A DNA stretch of 64,000 nt from an uncultured Flavobacteriaceae bacterium (GCA_943842625.1 CALTCK010000002.1:186001-250000); one strand, 5' to 3'; positions 8,179 to 16,885 are shown, numbered from the stretch's first letter. The notes: generated by a model not told the origin, from the sequence alone. Program-made: numbers and translations.

Positions 8179-9951
8179 ATGAAGAAATTAATATACTTAT
8201 TACTCGCATTGTTAATACTTGCCTGTAGTAGTGATGATGATGGTAATCTTTGTAATTACACTCCTACACTAACTACTACTGAAGTTACCAATATAACAGA
8301 AACAGGTCGCAACCTTAAATGGGGTGATAAGTATCGTTTCAGAGAACTGTGATAATCCAAATAATACAGAGCAAGGGTTTGTGTATGCAACTACGATACA
8401 ACCTACTACAGCGAATAATAAAGTTAATGTAAATGGCACAGATATAAGTACCACATTAGAAAACCTTGAGCCTAATACTACTTATTATGCAAGAACTTTT
8501 TTAACCAATGCTTTGGGTGAGTTTTATGGTAATGAGGTCAGTTTTATAACAAGTGAAGAGCCTATAGATTGTGAAGTGGTGTATTTAGCAGAAAATGGAA
8601 TAACTATAAAGGCTTGTGATGATGCTAATGTAGGTGATACGGGAGTGATATATGGAGTTACTTATACGGTAGTAGATGAGGCTATGTTAAGAGAAATGGT
8701 GGATAACGAAGAAGATTTAACTAAAGTAGTGACTACTTTTGTGGCTGATATGAGTGATATGTTTTAGTAATGCTGAAGGTTTCAACCAACCTATTGGACA
8801 TTGGGATGTAAGTAATGTTACTGATATGAGTAGTATGTTTGGAATAGGAATTTATTAATTCTTTTAATCAAACGATTGGTAATTGGGATGTTAGTAATGT
8901 AACTGATATGAGTTATATGTTTTTTAGAAATGATGCTTTTAATCAACCTATTGGAGATTGGGATGTGAGTAGTGTAACGAATATGGAAGGTATGTTTTTT
9001 GATGCTGATGCGTTTAACCAACCGATTAGTAATTGGGATGTTAGTAATGTAACTAATATGATTGGTATGTTTAGATATGGTATCTAATTTTAACCAACCT
9101 ATTGGTAATTGGGATGTGAGTAATGTAACTGATATGTATGGGATGTTTTTTGAGCTATCTACTTTTAATCAACCTATTGAAAATTGGGATGTAAGTAATG
9201 TAACTAATATGTTTCGTATGTTTTCTAAGCTCAGATTTTAACCAACCTATTGGTAATTGGGATGTGAGTAATGTAACTAATATGGAGGATATGTTTCAGG
9301 AAGCCTCAAATTTCAACCAACCTATTGGTGAATGGGATGTTAGTAATGTAACTAATATGTATCGAATGTTTAGTGAGGCTCATCTTTTAATCAACCCATT
9401 GGAGATTGGGATGTTAGTAAGGTTACTAATATGCGTGTTATGTTTTTATATGCATCTTCTTTTAATCAACCAATCGGTGATTGGAATGTGAGTAATGTAA
9501 TTAGTATGCAAAGTATGTTTAATGGTGCATCTCTTTTAATCAACCCATTGGAGATTGGGATGTGAGTAATGTAACTGATATGTATGGTATGTTTGCTTTT
9601 TCATCTTTCAATCAACCTATTGGAGATTGGGATGTGAGTAATGTAACTGATATGTATGGTATGTTTTATGATGCAACTTCCTTTAATCAAGACATTGGTT
9701 ATTGGGATGTGAGTAGTGTAACTACTACGAGACAAATGTTTGAGAGTGCTGATGCTTTCAACCAACCAATTGGAGATTGGAATGTCATTAGTGTGACTAA
9801 TATGAGAGAGATGTTTGAAAATGCTTCTACCTTTAATCAGGACATAAGCACCTGGAGTGTAGATGGTGTTACTACTTGTTATTATTTTAGTGATAATTCA
9901 CCACTAACAGAAGAAAATAAACCCAACTTTACAAGCTGTGACCCCTTATGA
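8179..9951 (+). CDS. BspA-type repeat surface lipoprotein (seven frameshifts)
   Basis: The N-terminus [21 protein letters not shown] is a lipoprotein signal with the Cys in LAC and an SDDD stretch, typical of surface lipoproteins in Bacteroidota. A fibronectin III-like segment follows ([15 protein letters not shown]). Then come about 15 tandem 25-residue units of the pattern [18 protein letters not shown], the BspA/DUF285 leucine-rich-like repeat, and an ending FTSCDPL. No single frame spans the gene. One-base insertions are needed near 8320, 8764, 8850, 9080 and 9230, and one-base deletions near 9383 and 9533. Likely role: surface adhesion or protein binding. Intact gene with assembly errors, or decayed gene, cannot be separated here. 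Confidence 0.8.
8781..9880 (+). repeat. tandem ~75-bp repeats coding for BspA-type units
   Basis: About 15 copies of a roughly 75-bp unit, each containing a TTTAATCAACCTATTGG-like stretch followed by TGGGATGTGAGTAATGTAAC and ATATG....ATGTTT. Copies differ at 10-30 percent of positions by eye. These are protein-coding repeats, not CRISPR: there are no constant repeats separated by unique spacers. Confidence 0.85.
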
Positions 9952-10062
9952 ACCATTAACAGAGCAAATTAAAGAAATATCTAAGTATTTAGTATTAGTC
10001 AAACTTAAACCATAGGCATATCTTATTCTTTTAATTCAGCTATTTCTAAACCTCTTGTTTTT

Positions 10063-10323
10063 CTAATCACACGGAAATTCATTTGGAGCAATAGTATGAT
10101 TGGAGTAAGAAGTTTGACCATCACCAACATATGTTAATTGCAAAGCATTTCCTCCACTACTTACAGTACAAGTTATGCTTCCAGTTGATGTGGGATTTCC
10201 ATTAGTGTAGATCCCTTCAAGATACAAAACCATACTATCCTCAAGTTCACTTTGAATTGTATAAGTTGCATATCCTATTATTATTTCATTACCATCTTTA
10301 TCATAATCTGTAATTGGTTGTTT
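10063..10323 (-). pseudogene. C-terminal remnant of an unrecognised protein
   Basis: An open frame of 86 codons without any start, bounded upstream by a stop right at the end of the PhzF gene. It encodes segments such as DYDKDGNEIIIGYATYTIQ and LQLTYVGDGQTSYSNH and ends NEFPCD. Composition (Thr, Ser, Gly, Asn, beta-rich) suggests the end of a secreted or surface protein. The 110 bases between it and the BspA-type gene hold nothing I recognise. Either a genuine fragment left by recombination or a gene cut by an assembly join. Confidence 0.4.
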
Positions 10324-10333
10324 TTAAAAAAAA

Positions 10334-11122
10334 TTATTCCGTCCACAAAGTTCCTATTGCATAGGTTCGGGCCTTTCCTACCAACAATACCTGATCACCT
10401 TCAAGACAGCATTTTAAACCCCCCCCGCGTTGTGAACGTTGCTTTGCATCCAGTTCCTTTTTTTGGAGCCGTTCTGCCCAAAAAGGTACCAACGAACAGT
10501 GGGCTGATCCGGTAACAGGATCTTCTAAAATAGTGGCTTGTGGAGTAAAAAATCGCGATACAAAATCGTAATGGTCCCCTTTTGCTGTGACCACTACACC
10601 ACCAGGATCCAGATTGATTTGATCGAGCTGAGCTCGGTTAATTTGAAGGTCCAAAATTTCCTGTTCGTTTTGATAAACCAACACATAATCCCGAGCTTTA
10701 TAAACTTCCTGGGGAGCAATACTCAATGCATTTTTAATTGGATTGGGAAGTGTAACAGGGACAGGCATTCTTGTAGGAAGTGCCATTTGGTAAGCGTCCC
10801 CTGTAACCGTTACACGAAGCAGCCCACTCTTAGTTTTAAAAAGAAAGTGAGGTCGAGAATCTTTTAAAAGAGTTTTTAAACAATGTGCAGTCGCAAGGGT
10901 GGCATGGCCACAAAGATCCATCTCGATGTCTGGGGTAAACCAACGTAGGTGAAAAATAGCGTCTTCTTCTACAAAAAAAGCGGTTTCTGGTACCGCATTT
11001 TCTTTAGCAATTTTTAACAAGAGTTTATCGGGCAACCAACGCTCTAAGGGGACTACACAGGCGGGATTTCCTTTAAAAAGGGTATCAGTAAAAGCATCGA
11101 TTTGATAAAAGCGGAGTTCCAT
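10334..11122 (-). CDS. PhzF family isomerase/epimerase-like protein
   Basis: A 262-residue member of the PhzF superfamily (two diaminopimelate-epimerase-like halves). Landmarks: QIDAFTDTLFKGNPACVV at the N-terminus, the catalytic Glu in AVPETAFFV near residue 47, DLCGHATLATAH, and the second-half loop EDPVTGSAHCSLVPFW. Such proteins isomerise small acids; no phenazine genes are nearby, so the substrate is unknown. The start is three bases past the stop of the alpha/beta hydrolase gene, last in an operon with the PETase-like esterase. Base composition is clearly richer in G+C than in the flanking genes. Confidence 0.9.
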   Translation of the reverse strand: MELRFYQIDAFTDTLFKGNPACVVPLERWLPDKLLLKIAKENAVPETAFFVEEDAIFHLRWFTPDIEMDLCGHATLATAHCLKTLLKDSRPHFLFKTKSGLLRVTVTGDAYQMALPTRMPVPVTLPNPIKNALSIAPQEVYKARDYVLVYQNEQEILDLQINRAQLDQINLDPGGVVVTAKGDHYDFVSRFFTPQATILEDPVTGSAHCSLVPFWAERLQKKELDAKQRSQRGGGLKCCLEGDQVLLVGKARTYAIGTLWTE

Positions 11123-11125
11123 AAA

Positions 11126-12082
11126 TTATTTGCTGGGAAGGTTTAAAAATTGTAGTACTGGTTCGATGCTTCGCTCAGGGTCTTCCTCCATGGGTACATG
11201 CCCTAAATTATCGAAAACCACCAGGGTGCTGTTGGGGAGGTCTTTATGAAACTGCTGCGCCACCTCCAAAGGGATTAATCGATCCTCAGCGCCCCATAAA
11301 ATAAGGGTCGCCTGTTGGACCCCCGTTACTTTTTCCCTAGAAAAAGGGGCTGGTGGAGTATTGAGTTTATCTACAAAGGCCTGCCGGTTACCCGATCGAA
11401 GGGTGAGTTCAAAATAACGATCGATCACTTCCGGCAATACTTTTTTGGGATCAGCATAAACATTTTTAACACTGGAGGCCGCAACAAAGCGAGGCGTAAT
11501 AAAGGTAAATATTTGTTTAACCACCGGCAGTTGCGCTAACTGAAAAGCGATAGGAATACTATTGGAACCTGTGGGATAGCCAGAGGCATCGATTAAAATT
11601 AGCCGGTCGACCCGATCGGGATAAGCACTCGTATAGTTCCAAGCGATTTTTCCCCCTAAAGAGTTTCCGGCCAAAACACAGTGCTCAACTCCCAGTTCTT
11701 GTAAAAACGCTGCAATAAATGCGACATAATGTGGGGTGCTATAATTGCGATCTAAAAAAGGTCCCGTGAGCCCATAGGCCGGTAAATCCATACGGAGTAC
11801 CCGTCGATACTTCGACAGCGAGGTTGCCCAGTCGTTAAAGGTGTGTAAACTGGCTCCGGTTCCATGAATCAATACAATAGGAATGGAATCGGTCTTGGGC
11901 CCTTCATCGCGATAATGCACCTCCATCCCCTCCAAAGCCATAAATTGTGACTCGGTATTGGCATAGGTTTCTTTCAGGGTTTCCAAGGGTAGATCTTGGT
12001 AGCCAAAAAGAATTATCAGCCCTCCCATTAATATCCCAAAAACTACAACAATTAGAAGTATTATTTTTTTTAAAAACCTCAT
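11126..12082 (-). CDS. membrane-anchored alpha/beta hydrolase
   Basis: A 318-residue hydrolase with one N-terminal membrane helix (IILLIVVVFGILMGGLIIL), so probably anchored with the enzyme domain outside the cytoplasm. The fold has the oxyanion segment HGTGAS, the nucleophile elbow GNSLGG, the acid in WGAEDRLIP and the His in LGHVPMEEDP. It resembles haloalkane dehalogenase/esterase-type hydrolases, but the substrate is not predictable. It lies 15 bases after the PETase-like gene and 3 bases before the PhzF gene; co-transcription suggests it could act on products of the secreted esterase, which is inference. Confidence 0.88.
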   Translation of the reverse strand: MRFLKKIILLIVVVFGILMGGLIILFGYQDLPLETLKETYANTESQFMALEGMEVHYRDEGPKTDSIPIVLIHGTGASLHTFNDWATSLSKYRRVLRMDLPAYGLTGPFLDRNYSTPHYVAFIAAFLQELGVEHCVLAGNSLGGKIAWNYTSAYPDRVDRLILIDASGYPTGSNSIPIAFQLAQLPVVKQIFTFITPRFVAASSVKNVYADPKKVLPEVIDRYFELTLRSGNRQAFVDKLNTPPAPFSREKVTGVQQATLILWGAEDRLIPLEVAQQFHKDLPNSTLVVFDNLGHVPMEEDPERSIEPVLQFLNLPSK

Positions 12083-12097
12083 TTAAAAGCTTATAAT

Positions 12098-13195
12098 TTA
12101 ATTTGTTTTAATTAATTTAACAACTTGATTGTCAATGTTTAGGTAATAAATACCTAAAGCATAAGTTGATAAATCAATATAGGACTGAGAACTGCTTAAT
12201 TGTCCGCTTTGTAAGCGTTGGCCGTAGGGCGAATAAAGTTCAAAATTTAATTCTTGAAAAATCTCAAAATACACCCGATCTTGAGTTGGGTTGGGATAGT
12301 AATTAAGTGCAAGTTCTGGGCTGTTATTAGCCAACAATTCGCAAATAAAATCTTGCTCCACCTTCGAGGCCGCAGGAGGATCAACTAATAAATTATCGGT
12401 TAACAAAGGGCAATAACAATCGTTTTGCTCTACATAGAGTTTTAACCAAGACAAGGCAATTTTACCAACCGAGTAGTCACCGCCAGTTGGCGAATTAGCA
12501 ACCGAATGATCTCCGTTTTCAACTTCAAATAATAATTTATTGGTGCTTACAGGAGTCGCCTCGTAATGCAAATCTGCATGCAATGAAGGCGGAGCTACCG
12601 TATCGTCTTGCCCACTAAATATAAGTGCGGCACTATTGTGGTCAAAATCAGGGTTTGGTAGCCAGGGACACAAAGCTACTACACCAGCGATGGTGGGGTC
12701 CAACACGGCTGCTCTTTGAGCACCGCCGCCACCCATAGACCAACCACTAACCGCTAATTGTTCTAGATTAAGATCACCCAACAATGGAGAGGCGGGTCGG
12801 ATATTTTCTTGTTTTATGGTTTCCAAGGCATCGAGGAGCGCATAGGCTCTAGCCTCTGGAAAATCTATCGGGGAGTTGGTTCCTATAATAATGGTAACGA
12901 TACCATGTGATGCATAAAAAGGCCCCCATGCCTCTACACTGGAGGGGCCTGCGGTAAAACCTGGAACAATAGCAATACTTGCATAGGGAGGAATTCCGTT
13001 AGTGGGATAATAAATCGTAGCACCATTATAATCAGGGCCATTTCGGATACCATCCTCCTCGTCGAGAGCTGCTACTGAAAAAGGTCCCGGAATGCTCAGA
13101 CTTTCTAGGGTCACCCCTTCACATTGTCCATAAACCGAATGGAACAAAAGTGGGGTTAAAAAAGCAAATAAAATGCTGAAGTATTTTTTTTTCAT
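12098..13195 (-). CDS. secreted PETase/cutinase-like polyester hydrolase with T9SS sorting domain
   Basis: A 365-residue secreted esterase. Signal peptide about residues 1-23, catalytic domain about 30-265, and C-terminal T9SS type A domain starting NYYPNPTQDRVYFEI. The catalytic part follows the Ideonella PETase/cutinase family closely: IAIVPGFTA (oxyanion residue Phe80 where PETase has Tyr), GWSMGGGG with nucleophile Ser153 and oxyanion Met154, the substrate Trp178 in CPWLP, acid Asp198 in GQDDTVAP and His230 in NGDHS. The PETase-specific second disulfide near the active site is not evident. Closest known relatives should be Bacteroidota PET esterases such as PET27 (Aequorivita) and PET30 (Kaistella). 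The natural substrate may be cutin-like or another polyester. Confidence 0.92.
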   Translation of the reverse strand: MKKKYFSILFAFLTPLLFHSVYGQCEGVTLESLSIPGPFSVAALDEEDGIRNGPDYNGATIYYPTNGIPPYASIAIVPGFTAGPSSVEAWGPFYASHGIVTIIIGTNSPIDFPEARAYALLDALETIKQENIRPASPLLGDLNLEQLAVSGWSMGGGGAQRAAVLDPTIAGVVALCPWLPNPDFDHNSAALIFSGQDDTVAPPSLHADLHYEATPVSTNKLLFEVENGDHSVANSPTGGDYSVGKIALSWLKLYVEQNDCYCPLLTDNLLVDPPAASKVEQDFICELLANNSPELALNYYPNPTQDRVYFEIFQELNFELYSPYGQRLQSGQLSSSQSYIDLSTYALGIYYLNIDNQVVKLIKTN

Positions 13196-13295
13196 TTAGC
13201 GATATTTTTATGGGTTGTCTGCAATCTTTTACAAGATACTATTATTTTAAAATTTATCATTTTATAAAATTAAACTTTCTCTCACTCAACTCATT

Positions 13296-14267
13296 TTAGA
13301 GCGGGAACCTGTCGTGTATGCGCCCTATTTGAAAACCAAGTGCCAATACTTTTTTGGTTGCTTCACTAGCATTATCCAGCAAGGGGTTGGTGTGGTTAAA
13401 ATGGGTAAAAATCACCTTAGCGCGTTCCTCCATGCTGAAATCTTTTAAGGTTTGGATGGTCTCCAATACCGACGGGTGAGGAATTTGTGACATATCTCGA
13501 TTTCCCAATTCTTTAGCACTATAAAAAGTAGCATCTAAAAAGGCATAATCAACTTTTTTTAGTTCTGTCGCGAGGTTCAACTCCCATCGGTTCCATTTAT
13601 CGATATCCGGAATAAACAAGGCTTTTTTATGGGGCCCTTCAATCAAGTAACCTACAGTCTCCGAGTATTCATCCCGATGTGGAACTAAAAAAGGAGTAAC
13701 TTGAAGTCTTGGTGATAAAGAAATTGCTTGGTTAGCAACTAAGGGTTGTAGCGCGATGTTACGATTGGTTACCAGCTGGCTCCAAGGACCATTATTGCTA
13801 ATAAAGGAACTCATTTTGGGCATGGCAAACACCGAGACTTCAGTTGCATTAACTGCTTCTTTACCTAGGTACATCAACCCAGTATAGTGCCCGATGTGGG
13901 CATGAGTTAAAAAAATACCGTCCACGATACTGGATGAAGCAATCGGCGAAGCTTTTTTAAGCGCGTGAAGCTGCTTACTGATATCGGGTGTGGCATCAAA
14001 GAGGTATTTTTTTTGAGTATTAAAATCTAACAAACCCAAAGAACTCACCCTCCTTACCAAATCTGCTTGCTCAAACAAGCCTTGACAACATTTTTTGTTG
14101 CAGTTTATTTGTGGAGCGCCCGCATCTTGCAAGGTTCCCAGTAAAATTAAAGAAACGTCTAGCTCTTCAACTGAAGTAGAGCTCTCAAACGGGGTGGACG
14201 CCTTTGCTATCTTTTTTTTTTGACAAGAAAAAAATACGAGCAGCAGTATCAAATAAAGAAATCGCAT
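13296..14267 (-). CDS. PqqB-like metallo-beta-lactamase-fold lipoprotein
   Basis: A 323-residue MBL-fold hydrolase starting with a lipoprotein signal (LLLVFFSCQKKK, lipid Cys in FSC), so attached to an envelope membrane. PqqB hallmarks are present: LLGTLQDAGAPQINC with the CNKKCC cysteines, and the metal motif THAHIGHYTG. Later metal-site candidates are VPHRDEYSETVGY, DATFYS and FTHFNHTNP. PqqB itself is cytoplasmic and acts in pyrroloquinoline quinone synthesis; no other pqq gene is visible and the protein is exported, so a different substrate is likely. It is upstream of the PETase-like gene on the same strand with a 100-bp gap. Confidence 0.85.
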   Translation of the reverse strand: MRFLYLILLLVFFSCQKKKIAKASTPFESSTSVEELDVSLILLGTLQDAGAPQINCNKKCCQGLFEQADLVRRVSSLGLLDFNTQKKYLFDATPDISKQLHALKKASPIASSSIVDGIFLTHAHIGHYTGLMYLGKEAVNATEVSVFAMPKMSSFISNNGPWSQLVTNRNIALQPLVANQAISLSPRLQVTPFLVPHRDEYSETVGYLIEGPHKKALFIPDIDKWNRWELNLATELKKVDYAFLDATFYSAKELGNRDMSQIPHPSVLETIQTLKDFSMEERAKVIFTHFNHTNPLLDNASEATKKVLALGFQIGRIHDRFPL

Positions 14268-14415
14268 TAATTTTATTTTAGAGGGTTTAATAGGTTAATT
14301 TAATAAAAACTGTTCATTATTTATTATCTACTAATATAATGATAATGAAATACAAATAAATTCATTTTTTTAAACTGTTCAAAAATGATAACTTCGATAC
14401 TATAATAAAAAAGAA

Positions 14416-15078
14416 ATGTTTAAAGCTGTATTATTTGATATGGACGGAGTCATTGTAGACACCGAACCCTTGCATTGCAAAGCATACTTCAAAATGTTTA
14501 AAGCGATTAACATTGAAGTATCTAACGATTTATACGAGTCTTTTACCGGACAATCCACCTTAGCTATTTGTATTCAATTATGTCAACTTTTTAAATTAAC
14601 CGAACCTCCAACTACCCTCGTCCAATTAAAGAGGGGCTTTTTTAAAGAACTATTTTTCAATGATGATAGTTTAACTTTAATCGAAGGCGTTTTGGATTGT
14701 ATCAAAGAGTATCATCAAAAAGGAATGACTCTAGTCCTTGCCTCCTCCGCCTCTATGTTAACTATCGACAATGTTTTTAAACGTTTTGAATTGGACTCCT
14801 ATTTTGTTGCTAAATTAAGTGGAGCCGATTTAAGAGCCTCCAAGCCACATCCAGAAATATTTATCAAGGCAGCAAAAGCAAGTGGTTACGACCAAAAACA
14901 CTGCGTTGTTATCGAGGACTCTACGAATGGAATAGCAGCTGCAAACGCTGCAGGTATTTACTGTATTGGTTTTAAAAGTCCACATTCTAAAAATCAAAAC
15001 TACACAAAAGCCTCCAAGATTATCACTGATTTTTCTGAAATCAGCTATCACAAATTGCAGGCATTAAAAAATAAGTAA
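14416..15078 (+). CDS. HAD family phosphatase, beta-phosphoglucomutase-like
   Basis: A 220-residue HAD hydrolase of subfamily IA. Motif I FDMDGVIVDTE is at residues 7-17 with the nucleophile and acid/base Asp; motif II is LASSAS; motif III Lys is in ASKPHPEIF; motif IV is IEDSTNGIAAA. The four-helix cap resembles beta-phosphoglucomutase and general sugar-phosphate phosphatases. The gene stands 29 bases before the SDR gene and may open the lipid-type operon, or may have its own transcript. The substrate is unknown. Confidence 0.9.
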   Translation: MFKAVLFDMDGVIVDTEPLHCKAYFKMFKAINIEVSNDLYESFTGQSTLAICIQLCQLFKLTEPPTTLVQLKRGFFKELFFNDDSLTLIEGVLDCIKEYHQKGMTLVLASSASMLTIDNVFKRFELDSYFVAKLSGADLRASKPHPEIFIKAAKASGYDQKHCVVIEDSTNGIAAANAAGIYCIGFKSPHSKNQNYTKASKIITDFSEISYHKLQALKNK

Positions 15079-15107
15079 TTTGCTTATCTTTAAACCTACG
15101 AATAGGT

Positions 15108-16076
15108 ATGGATAAAAAGCAAACAATTAGTATTACTGGTGGTACAGGCCACTTAGGTCATTGTTTACTAGTCAAGTTACTAGAACAAGGCCATTGCATA
15201 AAAGCACTGTACAATCGGCAATTACCACTTTTAAAACACTCCAATTTAACCTGGATCAAAGGCAATATAACACAAGGCCATTCTTTTGATGAATTCCTTA
15301 AAGGTTCAGATACCCTTATTCATAGTGCGGGCCTAATTTCTATTGGAGATCAAAACTCCAAATTGGTTTTTCAAGTAAATGTTGTAGGCACTGAAAACCT
15401 TATAAAAGCCTGTATAAGTTATCAGGTAAAAATGGTGTATGTTAGTTCTTGTACGGCAGTACAAGAAACCTTAAAAAATGAACTATTCAAGGAAGACCGA
15501 CCTTATAAAACAAAAAATGATTTTACCTATGGTTATACCAAGGCATTGGCAGAGCAAAAAGTATTAGCAGCTGTTAAAGACGGGAAGCTAGCCGCATGTA
15601 TTGTTCGTCCCTCATCCATTATAGGTCCTCCAGATTACAGACCCTCTCCTTTTGGAAAAACGATTCTGGACTATGCCGATAATAAAATGCCCATTATCAC
15701 CAATGGTGGTTACAATCTCGTTGACGTTAGAGATGTTTCACAAACAATTATCAATAGCATACAAAAAAAATTAACGGGCGAAATATACCTGCTTAGTGGC
15801 ACGTATTTAACCATCAAAGAAATTGCAAAAATTGCGAATCCTACTAAATTCTTTTTCAAAATTTCAATTGATTTCTTATTGGTTTTATTACCTATCATTA
15901 AACTTTATGATTACTTAGTTGGGATGCCTTGGCCACTGACTAAAGAAAGCCTTATAACGCTAAAATTAGCACCGCTTCATATGGATCATGCTAAGGCAAC
16001 TAGAGAATTAAACCACCAAAGTAGACCCCCTTCAGAAAGCATTCTTGATTTATTATCTTGGTATAAAAAACAATAG
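15108..16076 (+). CDS. extended SDR, 3beta-hydroxysteroid dehydrogenase-like
   Basis: A 322-residue NAD(P)-dependent extended short-chain dehydrogenase. Nucleotide-binding GGTGHLG is near residues 11-17, the catalytic Ser is in VYVSSCTAV, and the catalytic Tyr and Lys are in YGYTKALAEQK. The PSSIIGP and VDVRDV segments are typical of the 3beta-HSD/dihydroflavonol reductase branch. The stop is two bases before the 5alpha-reductase-like gene, so the two are almost certainly co-translated. Together they suggest oxidation or reduction of an alicyclic or steroid-like substrate at the membrane; the substrate itself is inference. Confidence 0.88.
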   Translation: MDKKQTISITGGTGHLGHCLLVKLLEQGHCIKALYNRQLPLLKHSNLTWIKGNITQGHSFDEFLKGSDTLIHSAGLISIGDQNSKLVFQVNVVGTENLIKACISYQVKMVYVSSCTAVQETLKNELFKEDRPYKTKNDFTYGYTKALAEQKVLAAVKDGKLAACIVRPSSIIGPPDYRPSPFGKTILDYADNKMPIITNGGYNLVDVRDVSQTIINSIQKKLTGEIYLLSGTYLTIKEIAKIANPTKFFFKISIDFLLVLLPIIKLYDYLVGMPWPLTKESLITLKLAPLHMDHAKATRELNHQSRPPSESILDLLSWYKKQ

Positions 16077-16078
16077 CA

Positions 16079-16831
16079 ATGATACGCTTAGAAACCCTTC
16101 ATAACATTTGTCTGATCTGGTCACTAATTGGTGTGGGCTCTTTTATTTTATTGCAATTTGTAAGAGCACCCTACGGAAGATACATTCGGAAAGGTTGGGG
16201 ACCTGAAATTCCAAATTATATCGGATGGATATTGATGGAACTTCCTTCTTTTTTAATCATTTTTTACTTCTATTATTTTTATATACAAAGTACTTATGCG
16301 AGTATGTTAAGCTTACTATGGCTCTTGCATTATTTTAACAGAACTTTTATTTACCCCTTTAGAATTCGTACTAAAAAGAAAAAAATGCCCCTTACTATTG
16401 TTCTTTCTGCCATTGGTTTCAATTTTATGAATGCTGGTTTGAATGGCTATTTTTTAGCTTTTTTTGACAGGTATAACGTAGCTAATTTTGAATCTTGGAA
16501 TTTTTATGCTGGATTGGTTTTGTTTATCCTTGGATTGATTGTAAATCAAGTAAGTGACCACCTTTTAATTAATTTAAGGAAACCCGAAGAAAGAGGTTAC
16601 AAAATACCTCAGGGCTTTTTATTTAATTATATTTCATGTCCTAATTATTTGGGAGAAATCGTTCAATGGATTGGATTTGCACTAATGGCTTGGAATTTTC
16701 CAGCACTTACTTTTTTAATTTGGACCGCTGCTAATTTACTCCCAAGAGTTTCTGGACATCACCAATGGTATCAAGATCATTTTAAAGACTATCCAAAAAA
16801 CCGAAAAGCATTGATTCCAAGAATATGGTAA
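16079..16831 (+). CDS. steroid 5alpha-reductase-like membrane enzyme
   Basis: A 250-residue integral membrane protein with about six helices, matching the 3-oxo-5alpha-steroid 4-dehydrogenase (SRD5A) family rather than only generic DUF1295. Diagnostic signs: FRIRTKKKKMPL after the LLHYFNRTFIYP segment, the NADPH-binding region (NLRKPEERGYKIPQGFLFNY), SCPNYLGEIVQWIGFALM, and the C-terminal HHQWYQDHFKDYPKNRKALIP. Enzymes of this family reduce the C=C bond of an enone with NADPH. It lies directly behind the SDR gene and 54 bases before the RND gene. Other enone lipids are possible substrates. Confidence 0.88.
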   Translation: MIRLETLHNICLIWSLIGVGSFILLQFVRAPYGRYIRKGWGPEIPNYIGWILMELPSFLIIFYFYYFYIQSTYASMLSLLWLLHYFNRTFIYPFRIRTKKKKMPLTIVLSAIGFNFMNAGLNGYFLAFFDRYNVANFESWNFYAGLVLFILGLIVNQVSDHLLINLRKPEERGYKIPQGFLFNYISCPNYLGEIVQWIGFALMAWNFPALTFLIWTAANLLPRVSGHHQWYQDHFKDYPKNRKALIPRIW

Positions 16832-16885
16832 TCCTCTCAAAAAATAGTAATTTAGCTTTTACTAAGAAATTTTAATAATTTATTC

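Noticed and set aside
8818-9021. Minus-strand open frame of 67 codons across the BspA repeats
   Set aside because: It is the antisense shadow of the repeat unit, with repetitive His/Ile composition and no independent support.
8781-9880. Regularly spaced repeats resembling a CRISPR array
   Set aside because: The repeat encodes a 25-residue protein unit and the intervening bases are also repeated and coding; there are no unique spacers and no cas genes.
10334-11122. Phenazine biosynthesis
   Set aside because: Only a PhzF-fold protein is present; no phzA, B, D, E or G genes are near, and PhzF-like proteins are widespread without phenazines.
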